From assembly GCA_023405875.1 (NCBI GenBank), contig JAEXXN010000223.1:1-16018 (forward strand): a DNA stretch of 16,018 nucleotides, given 5' to 3'. The position numbers and the translations under genes are program-made. Origin of the DNA: Bacillota bacterium. Lineage in GTDB: Bacteria; Bacillota; Clostridia; Lutisporales; Lutisporaceae. This document shows, piece after piece, positions 6,738-14,130 of the stretch. Position 1 is the stretch's first letter; each line of letters opens with the position of its first letter. Under the pieces are notes generated by a model. It did not search any database, was not told the DNA's origin, and saw only the letters and a list, made by a program, of their open reading frames with translations.

Positions 6738-8660
6738 TTGAACAAGCATGAAAGAAATATATATATTTCAAATATGGACGTCAATGAGGCCCAAAAGCTT
6801 CTGCTGGAGCGCACCGGGGCATATATCAAGGAAGCCCCGGCAGAAAAGCTGGCGGTTATGGCATCTCTTGGACGAGTATCTGCGGCTCCGGTATTTGCCG
6901 GGATTTCCTCACCCAATTTCAATGCCTCTGCAATGGACGGAATAGCAGTCAGGGCAAAGGCAACCTTTGGGGCGGCGGAAGCAAATCCCGTGAGGCTTGA
7001 AAAGGGCAGGGACTTTATCTATGTAGATACCGGGGACCCAATAACAGCCCCCTATGATGCGGTGATAATGATTGAGGATGTAGTGGAAATAGACAGCGAT
7101 ACCGTAGAGATCATAAGGTCAGCCGCCCCCTGGCAGGATATACGTCCAATAGGTGAAGACATCGTTGCAAATGAAATGATAATTCCTGTAAACCACGAAA
7201 TAAGGCCGGTGGATATTGCCGCTATGCTTTCAGGAGGAATCACAGAGCTCTTGGTTGTGAAAAGGCCCAGGGTCGCTATAATTCCCACAGGAACTGAGAT
7301 AATTGAGTCCGGGGAACCGATTTTACCGGGAAAGATCATAGAATCAAATTCCAGGATGCTTGAAGGAATGGTAAGTGAATGCGGGGGAGAACCGGTAAGA
7401 CACAAGCCGGTACCCGATGACTATGTATTGCTGAAGAATGAAATAGCAAAGGCTGTAAAAGAAAATGACCTGGTAATCATAAATGCAGGTTCGTCGGCAG
7501 GCAGCGAGGATTTTACCGTGAAGCTCATTGAAGAGCTTGGAGAGGTGCTGGTCCATGGGATTGCCGCCAAGCCGGGCAAGCCTGCCATACTGGGAATAAT
7601 AGACCGGAAGCCTGTACTGGGTATCCCGGGCTATCCTGTATCCGCCTATTTTGTTTTTGAAACCTTTGCAAAGCCTCTTATCCGTAGGTATCTGCGGCAG
7701 GAAGCAATTTCAAAGCCCAGGGCTCAGGCAGTATTGTCAAGGAGGCTTATATCCTCCCTGAAGCATACCGAATATGTGAGGATAAAGCTTGGAATGGTTG
7801 AGGACAGATTGATAGCGACACCTTTGAACAGAGGAGCGGGAGCCACCATGTCACTGGTCAGGGCAGACGGTATACTGACTATACCCCGGAACAGCGAGGG
7901 GATAGAAGCAGGTGAAGAAGTACAGGTGGAGCTTACTAGGAATATTGACGACATAAGGAATACAATCGTTTCAATAGGAAGCCATGACCTTATAATGGAC
8001 ATGATAGGAAGCATGATTCACAGGAAGGCTTCCAGGTACAGCCTTTCCTCAGCCCATGTAGGCAGCATGGGAGGGCTTATGTCCCTCAGACGGTGTGAAG
8101 CACACATGGCGCCGGTACATCTGCTTGATGAGGAAACCGGCATATATAACGAAAGCTACATAAGGAAGCTGCTTCCTGACAGCAATATAGCATTGGTCAA
8201 AGGGGTAAAAAGAGTCCAGGGAATGATGGTCAGGAAAGGAAATCCCAAGAATATAAAAAGCTTCAGGGATCTGGCCCGGGAAGGGGTGCAGTTTGTCAAC
8301 CGGCAAAAGGGAGCAGGTACAAGGCTGCTGGTAGATTATATGCTGAAAAAGGAAGGTATAGAGCCTGCCTCCATATCCGGCTATGAACGGGAGATGACGA
8401 CTCACATGGCGGTAGCGGCTGCTGTCAGTTCAGGCTCTGCTGATGTGGGAGCCGGTGTACTTTCTGCGGCAAGGGCCATGGAGCTGGATTTCATTCCAAT
8501 AGGAGTGGAAGAGTATGATTTTGCAATACCGGAAAAATATCTGCAGCTTGACATGTTCAGGCAGTTTATTGATATAATTGAATCACAGGAGTTCAAGGAT
8601 GTTCTTCAGGAGTTGGGTGGATATCAAGCTGAAAACATCGGCAGGATAATACGCATATGA
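6738..8660 (+). CDS. moeA: MoeA fused to a periplasmic-binding-protein-like (PF12727-type) domain
   Basis: A 640-residue two-domain protein. Residues about 8-402 form a full MoeA: NFNASAMDGIAVR (60-72, D67), DIRPIGEDI (134-142), PTGTEI (183-188), NAGSSAGSED (249-258), KPGKPAILG (278-286) and GIPGYPVSA (295-303). Residues about 410-640 form a type-2 solute-binding-protein-like domain with the characteristic NRQKGAGTRLLVDYML (521-536) and GSADVGAGVL (566-575). It has no signal peptide and is cytoplasmic, so the domain probably senses or holds a small ligand such as molybdate or tungstate (inference). The start is TTG 6738: AGGAG is at 6723-6727, and the KHERNIYISN stretch before the first ATG (6774) is conserved in this family. 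This fusion is known from many anaerobes. It shares the operon with moeA and moaA. Confidence 0.9.
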   Translation: MNKHERNIYISNMDVNEAQKLLLERTGAYIKEAPAEKLAVMASLGRVSAAPVFAGISSPNFNASAMDGIAVRAKATFGAAEANPVRLEKGRDFIYVDTGDPITAPYDAVIMIEDVVEIDSDTVEIIRSAAPWQDIRPIGEDIVANEMIIPVNHEIRPVDIAAMLSGGITELLVVKRPRVAIIPTGTEIIESGEPILPGKIIESNSRMLEGMVSECGGEPVRHKPVPDDYVLLKNEIAKAVKENDLVIINAGSSAGSEDFTVKLIEELGEVLVHGIAAKPGKPAILGIIDRKPVLGIPGYPVSAYFVFETFAKPLIRRYLRQEAISKPRAQAVLSRRLISSLKHTEYVRIKLGMVEDRLIATPLNRGAGATMSLVRADGILTIPRNSEGIEAGEEVQVELTRNIDDIRNTIVSIGSHDLIMDMIGSMIHRKASRYSLSSAHVGSMGGLMSLRRCEAHMAPVHLLDEETGIYNESYIRKLLPDSNIALVKGVKRVQGMMVRKGNPKNIKSFRDLAREGVQFVNRQKGAGTRLLVDYMLKKEGIEPASISGYEREMTTHMAVAAAVSSGSADVGAGVLSAARAMELDFIPIGVEEYDFAIPEKYLQLDMFRQFIDIIESQEFKDVLQELGGYQAENIGRIIRI

Positions 8661-8693
8661 AAGCTGTGCTAGTGTAAAGAGTGGAGGTCACAT

Positions 8694-9674
8694 ATGAAGG
8701 ATGGGTTGGGCAGGAGAATTAATTATCTGAGGATATCCGTCACAGACAGGTGCAATCTGAGATGCCGTTATTGTATGCCTGAGGAGGGCATAGAGAAGAA
8801 GGACCATCAGGAAATGCTCACACTTGAAGAGATATTTGAGGTAGTAAAGGTATGCGCAGAGCTGGGTACCGATAAAATAAGGATAACCGGGGGCGAGCCT
8901 CTTGTAAGGAAGGGGCTCACAGGCCTGATAGAAAAAATAACAGCTCTTTCCGGTATAAAGGATATTGCGTTGACCACCAATGGTGTGCTTCTCGGACAAA
9001 TGGCCGGGGACTTAAGAACAGCAGGACTGAAAAGAATAAATGTAAGCCTTGATACCATGGATGCCGAAAAGTATGAGTATATAACCAGGGGCGGAAATGT
9101 AAAGGCTGTCCTTGAGGGAATAGAGGCTGCTTTGAAGGCAGGCCTGGTACCTATAAAAATCAATACGGTATTGACAAAGGGCTTTAATGAGGATGAGATC
9201 GGTGACTTTATAAGGCTTACCTTGAATGAAAATATAGATGTACGGTTTATTGAGCTTATGCCTCTTGGACATGCATCGGGATTTGCAGCAGAGCACTATT
9301 TGCCCAATACCGAGGTCCTGGAGCGCTTCAAGGAGCTGGAACAGATAGAAGCTGAGGATAAGAGCAGTCCGGCCCAATATTACAGGCTGCCCGGGGCCAA
9401 AGGAAGAGTCGGCTTGATAAATCCCATAAGCCATGCCTTCTGCAGCAGCTGCAACAGGATAAGGCTCACTGCTGACGGAAAGCTCAAGCCCTGTCTGCAT
9501 TCCGATATGGAAATAGATATACGGAAAGTATTAAGGGATGAAAAAAACACCGACAAATTCCAGGCAGTACGTGAGGCTGTAATAGAAGCAATACAGGCCA
9601 AACCCAGGAAGCATACACTTAATGACCTGCATAACAAGCCTGTCAAACGTGATATGTATACCATAGGCGGATAG
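8694..9674 (+). CDS. moaA: GTP 3',8-cyclase MoaA
   Basis: A 326-residue radical SAM enzyme performing the first step of molybdenum cofactor synthesis, conversion of GTP to 3',8-cyclo-7,8-dihydro-GTP. The N-terminal cluster is C20-NLR-C24-RY-C27. The SAM-binding TGGEPL is at 65-70. The second, substrate-binding cluster is C250-SS-C253 plus C267 (CX2CX13C), and the chain ends in the essential GG dipeptide. GGAGG at 8682-8686 precedes ATG 8694. It lies 33 bases after the MoeA fusion and 15 before the MOSC gene, all in one operon. Its product needs MoaC for the next step; moaC is not in this window and must be elsewhere. Full length, with all key residues intact. Confidence 0.95.
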   Translation: MKDGLGRRINYLRISVTDRCNLRCRYCMPEEGIEKKDHQEMLTLEEIFEVVKVCAELGTDKIRITGGEPLVRKGLTGLIEKITALSGIKDIALTTNGVLLGQMAGDLRTAGLKRINVSLDTMDAEKYEYITRGGNVKAVLEGIEAALKAGLVPIKINTVLTKGFNEDEIGDFIRLTLNENIDVRFIELMPLGHASGFAAEHYLPNTEVLERFKELEQIEAEDKSSPAQYYRLPGAKGRVGLINPISHAFCSSCNRIRLTADGKLKPCLHSDMEIDIRKVLRDEKNTDKFQAVREAVIEAIQAKPRKHTLNDLHNKPVKRDMYTIGG

Positions 9675-9689
9675 AAAAGGGGGATGTTT

Positions 9690-10136
9690 ATGAAAGGCAA
9701 GGTAGTGGCTGTAAATATAAGTGAGAAAAAGGGGGTTCCCAAAAGGACCGTTGAGCAGGGTGAATTCAGGGTGGACCACGGTCTGGTGGGCGATGCCCAT
9801 GCAGGTAACTGGCACAGGCAGGTAAGCCTCCTTGGAATAGAAAGCATCAACAAAATGAAGGCTCTTGGCATTGAAGGCTTATGTACCGGAAAGTTTGCAG
9901 AAAACCTGACTACTGAAGGTATTGAGCTTTACAAGCTCCCTGTAGGCACAAGGATGAGAATTGGCGGGACCCTCCAGGAAGTGACCCAGATAGGCAAGGA
10001 ATGTCATACTAAATGTGCGATATTTCACCAGGTCGGCAGTTGTGTAATGCCTACCGAGGGAATATTCACAAAGGTTTTGGAGGACGGGACGATAAAAGCC
10101 GGAGATGAAATAGAAATATTGGACAGAGAAATTTAA
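9690..10136 (+). CDS. Stand-alone MOSC-domain protein
   Basis: A 148-residue MOSC (Moco sulfurase C-terminal) domain protein. Visible family features are the DHGLVGDAHAG segment (about 28-38 of the chain starting at 9690), GKFAENLTTEG, and the cysteine region GKECHTKCAIF followed by VGSCVMP. MOSC domains bind Moco and sulfur; small stand-alone versions are common beside moaA/moaC in Clostridia and may help carry, sulfurate or hand on the cofactor (inference). ATG 9690 is preferred over 9684, since AAGGGGG (9677-9683) abuts the earlier ATG but is 6 bases from the later one. Last gene of the operon, followed by a strong terminator. Confidence 0.88.
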   Translation: MKGKVVAVNISEKKGVPKRTVEQGEFRVDHGLVGDAHAGNWHRQVSLLGIESINKMKALGIEGLCTGKFAENLTTEGIELYKLPVGTRMRIGGTLQEVTQIGKECHTKCAIFHQVGSCVMPTEGIFTKVLEDGTIKAGDEIEILDREI

Positions 10137-10168
10137 AAGTCAATAATAACATCAGGTACCAGCAAGGC

Positions 10169-10208
10169 GGATAAAACAGACAAAAAGTCTGGTTTATCTG
10201 TTTTTTTT
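10169..10208 (+). terminator. Rho-independent terminator of the Moco operon
   Basis: A 13-position stem, 10169-10181 with 10187-10199 (one mismatch and one G-U), has an AAAAA loop. After one G it is followed by eight T residues (10201-10208). A textbook intrinsic terminator. Confidence 0.9.
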
Positions 10209-10248
10209 GCGGCAATGTCCAGAAAATGTCCAGAATGTATTGATATAA

Positions 10249-10305
10249 TAGTTAACGGTAGCTTAACGGCAGTTTAATTATAGTTTAATGCTGAAGTATT
10301 ATAAT
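10249..10305 (+). promoter_or_regulatory. Pho-box-like TTAA array with -10 box
   Basis: TTAA occurs at 10252, 10263, 10274 and 10285, exactly 11 bases apart, within units close to AGNTTAAYGGY. A perfect TATAAT follows at 10300-10305 with no -35 of its own. With a start near 10312 the repeats lie at about -60, -49, -38 and -27, the arrangement known for Gram-positive PhoP-activated promoters (TTAACA-like hexamers in 11-bp phase). The call is inference from spacing and position. Confidence 0.5.
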
Positions 10306-10401
10306 CGATAAGAATATAAAATCATAAAATTTTTGAAAGAAATAATCATTATTATTTATGTGCTACCTATTGAATTTAGGGCTGTTGGAGTAAGATACGC
10401 C

Positions 10402-10430
10402 TTGCAATACTTGGAATATTTTTATATAAT
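10402..10430 (+). promoter_or_regulatory. Sigma-A type promoter upstream of the chemoreceptor
   Basis: TTGCAA at 10402-10407 and TATAAT at 10425-10430 have exactly 17-base spacing. The implied leader to the GTG start is about 140 bases. It is the best ordinary promoter in this gap. Confidence 0.55.
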
Positions 10431-10579
10431 ATTTATAGATAATGTTTATTTTACAATATACATTAAACAATAGTGCTCCGTATGCTAAGAGCATGCTTTG
10501 TACCTGGAAAATATTCTGTATTCTGTCACAGTAAGTAAAATTTTTAAAATAATTATATAATACATAAGGAGGATTACAT

Positions 10580-12289
10580 GTGTTCAATTCTTTATTTAAA
10601 AAGATTCTGATTACTTTTGCAGGGATTGTCTTAGTAAGCTCTGCTCTTTTTGCCGGCATTGCCATATATGAGGTCAAGGCGACGGTCATGTGGCAGATGG
10701 AGAATGACGGCAGGGCTATGGCTGCCTTCATCCGCCAGGAGCTTTTGGATCGGAAGATCAGCGACCTGAACCGGATATCCGATCAGTTTTCCGGATTGAT
10801 ACAGGCAAGCAATGGCAATCTGCTTTATATTTCCCTTTCGGACAGCCAGCTTAATGTGGTTGCTTCCTCTAATTACAGGGCAGCCGGTGAAACCGATGCA
10901 GCCACCGGAGCAACTGCTTCCGGGAGCAATGGCTCTGACGCAATTTCAGCAGCTACCATAGCAAAGCCTGAGGAAGGCGGAATCGATGCCCTGACCTCAG
11001 CTACTACTGCTATTGTTTCAAAGACCACCACGGGAGAGCCGGTGTTGAATGTATCTATTCCCTTTGAAGCGGATTTTATGGAGGCAGGCAATGTGAATGT
11101 GGGTATTTCCCTTCAGTCCCTGAATGCACAGATCAATAAGACCATTATAAATATAGTGCTTCTTTCCTTAGGGGTTCTGGCTGTGATAATAATCCTGGGG
11201 ATATTATTTGCGAGATCGCTTACCAAGCCTATTATCAGTGTTGTAGATAAGCTTGACAGCTTCTCCAAGGGAGACTTTACCGTAGAATTTCACAGTAAGA
11301 CCAGGGACGAGATCAAAAGGCTTACAAATGCTATGAACCATTCGGTAAATACCCTGAGGAATATGATCCTGTCAATGAAGGTGATAGGGGACAAGCTGTA
11401 TAATGTAGCAAACTCCATAAATGAGGCCAGCGATGAGATTGCCACTACCAGCATAAATGTTTCACAAAATATTGAAACTGTCTCGGAAAGCATTGTTGTA
11501 CAGAACGATGATATTCACTATATAACTCAGGCTTTGGACAATTTTGGGGAACGCTTTGACGACATGCTTAAGGAAACCACCGAAGTACTGGCGGGCAGCA
11601 GGACGATCAAGGATACTGTTGAAGAGGAATACCGTATCATGCAGCAACTGGTAGTTACGGTGGATCAAATGCAGCTATCCTTTGGCCGGGCTATAGAAGA
11701 GATAATCCGTCTTAACGAGGATGTGGGGAAGATTAATGAAATAACAGCTATAATCAACAGCGTGGCAAACCAGACCAGAATGCTTGCCCTTAACGCTTCC
11801 ATCGAATCGGCAAGAGCCGGCGAAGCAGGACGGGGTTTTGCCGTTGTAGCAGAGGAGATAAAAAAATTGGCAGGGCAGGTAATGAATTATTCCAACACCA
11901 TCAACGAGCTTATCGGCAATGTTACATCCAATACCCTGAAGGTAGTGGACAATACCCGTGCAATATCAGGGCAGATGGAAGAGGAAAAGAAGGCAATTGA
12001 TGAGACGGTAAGCGCCTGCGAAGATATCAGGAACACTGTAGATAAAAGTATTGACAAGGTAGGAGGGGTTTCTGTCTCCGTTAAGCTTTTGTCGGAGGAG
12101 AAGGAAAGGATCATACGTAAGGTGAGCGATTTGTCACTTATATCAACCAATGTGGCAGCTTCCGCACAGGAAATATCATCCAGTGTACAGAACCAGACGG
12201 CAAGCATGGAGGAGATACTGGCCATGTCCAATGAGCTTGATGGCGCAGCCCTTCAGCTTAAACAGGAGTTTGACAGCTTTAAGGTTTAA
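10580..12289 (+). CDS. Methyl-accepting chemotaxis protein with an Ala/Thr-rich extracellular sensor
   Basis: A 569-residue chemoreceptor. TM1 spans about 9-30, an extracellular sensor 32-187, TM2 188-210, a HAMP domain about 211-265 and a long coiled-coil signalling domain to the end. The hairpin tip reads ANQTRMLALNASIESARAGE (396-415), followed by AGRGFAVVAEE; it contacts CheA/CheW. The sensor ends in TGEPVLNVSIPFE and NVNVGISL, like single-Cache domains, but residues 101-147 are an Ala/Ser/Thr-rich insert with three D-A-x-T/S-x-A-T motifs (106-112, 120-126, 136-142). No C-terminal CheR-binding pentapeptide is seen. The start is GTG 10580, 7 bases after AAGGAGG; the ATG at 10578 is out of frame and stops after 10 codons. 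It stands alone between two terminators. The ligand is unknown. Confidence 0.93.
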   Translation: MFNSLFKKILITFAGIVLVSSALFAGIAIYEVKATVMWQMENDGRAMAAFIRQELLDRKISDLNRISDQFSGLIQASNGNLLYISLSDSQLNVVASSNYRAAGETDAATGATASGSNGSDAISAATIAKPEEGGIDALTSATTAIVSKTTTGEPVLNVSIPFEADFMEAGNVNVGISLQSLNAQINKTIINIVLLSLGVLAVIIILGILFARSLTKPIISVVDKLDSFSKGDFTVEFHSKTRDEIKRLTNAMNHSVNTLRNMILSMKVIGDKLYNVANSINEASDEIATTSINVSQNIETVSESIVVQNDDIHYITQALDNFGERFDDMLKETTEVLAGSRTIKDTVEEEYRIMQQLVVTVDQMQLSFGRAIEEIIRLNEDVGKINEITAIINSVANQTRMLALNASIESARAGEAGRGFAVVAEEIKKLAGQVMNYSNTINELIGNVTSNTLKVVDNTRAISGQMEEEKKAIDETVSACEDIRNTVDKSIDKVGGVSVSVKLLSEEKERIIRKVSDLSLISTNVAASAQEISSSVQNQTASMEEILAMSNELDGAALQLKQEFDSFKV

Positions 12290-12313
12290 AGTGGATTCAG
12301 TATAAAATAATAT

Positions 12314-12353
12314 GGACGTTTTGTTTGCCGTTGACAAATGAAGCGTCCTTTTT
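12314..12353 (+). terminator. Rho-independent terminator after the chemoreceptor
   Basis: A 14-bp stem, 12314-12327 with 12335-12348 (three G-U pairs, loop CCGTTGA), is followed directly by TTTTT (12349-12353). Confidence 0.85.
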
Positions 12354-12379
12354 CTCTGCTGATTGCGGGCGGTATTGTG

Positions 12380-12408
12380 TTGTGAACAGAACTATGCCAT
12401 GGTAAAAT
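12380..12408 (+). promoter_or_regulatory. Promoter of the ridA cassette
   Basis: TTGTGA (12380-12385) and TAAAAT (12403-12408) have 17-base spacing, located between the chemoreceptor terminator and ridA. The implied leader is about 100 bases. Confidence 0.45.
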
Positions 12409-12513
12409 AAGGTATATGGATCATGAGAGAAAAAAGAGCGGTGAAAAGCTTCCGGTAGGAGCGATAAAATAATGCCATAAGCACAGAGATTATATTTAAG
12501 GAGGAATACAATT

Positions 12514-12894
12514 ATGTCAAGAAAAGCTTTTAGCGCCGAAGGTGCAGTTTCAGTCGGACCTTATTCACATGCGGTTGAAATGGGTGAATTTGTTTTCCTT
12601 TCAGGTCAGACGCCGATAGATTCAAACACAGGAAAGCTTGTTGAAGGAGGTATAGCAGCGCAGACAGAGCAATGCTTCAAAAATCTGTTCAAGGTTCTGG
12701 AGGCTGCCGGTCTGAAGCCTGATGATGTAGCAAAGGTGAATGTATATCTGAGAGACATGGCTGACTTTGGGGAAATGAACGCCGTCTATTCCACAAAGTT
12801 TTCTACTCCCTATCCTGCGCGTACAACCATCGGGGTTGCAGGACTGCCCCTGGATGCAAGGATAGAAATAGAGATGCTTGCAAAGAAAAAGTAA
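12514..12894 (+). CDS. ridA: RidA family reactive intermediate/imine deaminase
   Basis: A 126-residue YjgF/YER057c/UK114-family protein. RidA forms trimers and hydrolyses reactive enamine/imine intermediates such as 2-aminoacrylate. Family features are VGPYSHAVE (14-22), FLSGQTPID (28-36), NVYLRDMADF (76-85) and PARTTIGVAGLP (101-112). R103 is the equivalent of the catalytic arginine of true RidA, and E120 in IEIEM is also conserved, so it should be an active deaminase rather than an inactive paralogue. TAAGGAGG (12497-12504) precedes ATG 12514. It opens a cassette of four small enzymes; the next gene starts 16 bases on. The association with an isochorismatase-like hydrolase recalls RutB/RutC pairs, but the rest of a Rut pathway is not here. 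Confidence 0.93.
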   Translation: MSRKAFSAEGAVSVGPYSHAVEMGEFVFLSGQTPIDSNTGKLVEGGIAAQTEQCFKNLFKVLEAAGLKPDDVAKVNVYLRDMADFGEMNAVYSTKFSTPYPARTTIGVAGLPLDARIEIEMLAKKK

Positions 12895-12910
12895 AGGAGC
12901 GTAGCTGCAC

Positions 12911-13555
12911 ATGATGTTCGTCAATACGAAAACCGGACAGGTAAATGAGCACATTTTTGCAGTAAATGCCATGGTATCCAACCTTTTTATCATAAGATAC
13001 GGGGACAGTACTGTATGTATCGATACAGGCGTGGGAAAGGGCATTGTGCGAAGAGGAATGAAAAAAATAGGTATAGCTCCGGAAGCTGTTTCACACGTAT
13101 TCCTTACCCATTCGGACACCGATCATACAGGCTGTATCGACCTTTTTAAAAATGCGGAGCTGTTTCTGTCCGGCAAGGAAGAGCAAATGATTACAAGGCG
13201 GACCCAGCGATCACGAGGCAGCTATAACAGGCCGATCAATAGAGGCTATACCCTGCTTGAAGAGGGTGATACCGTACAGATAGGGGAAATATCAGTAAAG
13301 GGAATTGAAACGCCGGGGCACACCACCGGCTCGATGTCATACCTGGTAAACGGTAAATACCTGTTTGTCGGAGATACCCTTTCCTTGAACAAGGATAAGG
13401 TACAGATATTTCCGGCCTTTATAAACATGGATACCGAGACACAGAAGGAATCCATCAGGAAGCTGTCACGCTTAAAGAATGTGAAAATGATGTTCACAGC
13501 CCACTCAGGCTATACCAGGGACTTTGCAAATGCGATGAAGGCCTGGCAGGGATAA
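12911..13555 (+). CDS. MBL-fold metallo-hydrolase with variant HxDxDH motif
   Basis: A 214-residue metallo-beta-lactamase-fold protein. The metal-site motif is H67-S-D69-T-D71-H72, so the usual second histidine of HxHxDH is an aspartate. The remaining ligands are present: H137 in ETPGHTTGS, D155 in FVGDTL and H198 in FTAHSG. The fold is therefore intact, but the metal site may favour a different metal or geometry; I recall this HSDxDH form from other small Firmicutes MBL proteins. The substrate is unknown; the group includes glyoxalase II-like and lactonase-like hydrolases. The ribosome binding site AAGGAG (12894-12899) overlaps the ridA stop, so translation is probably coupled. ATG 12911 and the adjacent ATG 12914 are both possible starts. 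Confidence 0.88.
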   Translation: MMFVNTKTGQVNEHIFAVNAMVSNLFIIRYGDSTVCIDTGVGKGIVRRGMKKIGIAPEAVSHVFLTHSDTDHTGCIDLFKNAELFLSGKEEQMITRRTQRSRGSYNRPINRGYTLLEEGDTVQIGEISVKGIETPGHTTGSMSYLVNGKYLFVGDTLSLNKDKVQIFPAFINMDTETQKESIRKLSRLKNVKMMFTAHSGYTRDFANAMKAWQG

Positions 13556-13568
13556 AGGAGGAATGTAT

Positions 13569-14114
13569 ATGAAGCGTGCACTATTGGTAATAGATGTTCA
13601 GAACGAATATTTCACAGGAAAGCTGCCGGTTACCTATCCTGCGGGCAGCCTGGACAATATTGTGAGGGCAATAAACGCTGCACAACTGAAGGATATACCG
13701 GTCATAGCAGTTCGTCATACGGCGCCACAGGCAGATTCCAAAACCTTCAGGAGAGGCACCGCCGAATGGGAGCTACATCCCAGTATAGCGGGAGAAAGCT
13801 TTGCACATGTAATTGAAAAAAATCTGCCGGGCAGCTTTACCGGGACCAACCTGGAAGCCTGGCTCAGGGATAGAGATATAGACACACTGGTCATCACAGG
13901 CTATATGACTCAGATGTGCTGTGACACCACAGCCAGGCAGGCGGTGCACCTGGGATTTTCGGTGGAATTCCTGTCTGATGCTACAGGGACCCTGCAGATT
14001 TCAAATTATGCGGGGACAGTGACTGCAGAAGAGCTTCACCGGGCAATACTGGTCACACAGGCCATGAGGTTTTCAAAGGTAATGACGACAGAGGAATGGA
14101 TAAAGCTGAAGTAA
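13569..14114 (+). CDS. Isochorismatase-family cysteine hydrolase
   Basis: A 181-residue protein with the catalytic triad of the isochorismatase-like superfamily: D9 in LLVIDVQNEYF, K84 in VIEKNLPGSF and C117 in TGYMTQMCCDTTARQA. Members hydrolyse amides such as nicotinamide, ureidoacrylate or N-carbamoyl compounds, or act on isochorismate; the sequence does not tell which. ATG 13569 is chosen over 13563 because AAGGAGG (13555-13561) is 7 bases from it and only 1 base from the earlier ATG. The ribosome binding site overlaps the MBL gene's stop, indicating a tight operon. Neighbouring RidA would detoxify an enamine released by a ureidoacrylate-type amidase, a tempting but unproven link. Confidence 0.88.
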   Translation: MKRALLVIDVQNEYFTGKLPVTYPAGSLDNIVRAINAAQLKDIPVIAVRHTAPQADSKTFRRGTAEWELHPSIAGESFAHVIEKNLPGSFTGTNLEAWLRDRDIDTLVITGYMTQMCCDTTARQAVHLGFSVEFLSDATGTLQISNYAGTVTAEELHRAILVTQAMRFSKVMTTEEWIKLK

Positions 14115-14130
14115 TATGGGAGGAAGATAG

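Larger units (their letters stand above)
10209..10579 (+). other. AT-rich regulatory intergenic region upstream of the chemoreceptor
   Basis: No protein gene is supported here. In order it holds a tandem 11-bp repeat (10215-10236), a four-copy TTAA array at 11-bp phase with a TATAAT box (10249-10305), an A/T dyad resembling a Fur/PerR box (10340-10354), a sigma-A promoter (10402-10430) and the AAGGAGG ribosome binding site (10566-10572). TATAAT at 10556-10561 is too close to the ribosome binding site to act as promoter. The only ATG-led reading frame seen (10358) is 11 codons without a ribosome binding site. Confidence 0.6.

Noticed and set aside
10274..10312. Flagellar sigma-D (sigma-28) promoter near ATCGATAAG
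   Set aside because: The spacing and -35 match are poor; the TTAA array with TATAAT explains the region better.
10358..10393. An 11-codon ATG frame in the chemoreceptor upstream region
   Set aside because: No ribosome binding site and no sign of conservation; it is too short to support.
10556..10561. TATAAT as promoter immediately before the chemoreceptor
   Set aside because: The implied transcript start would fall on the ribosome binding site, leaving no usable leader.
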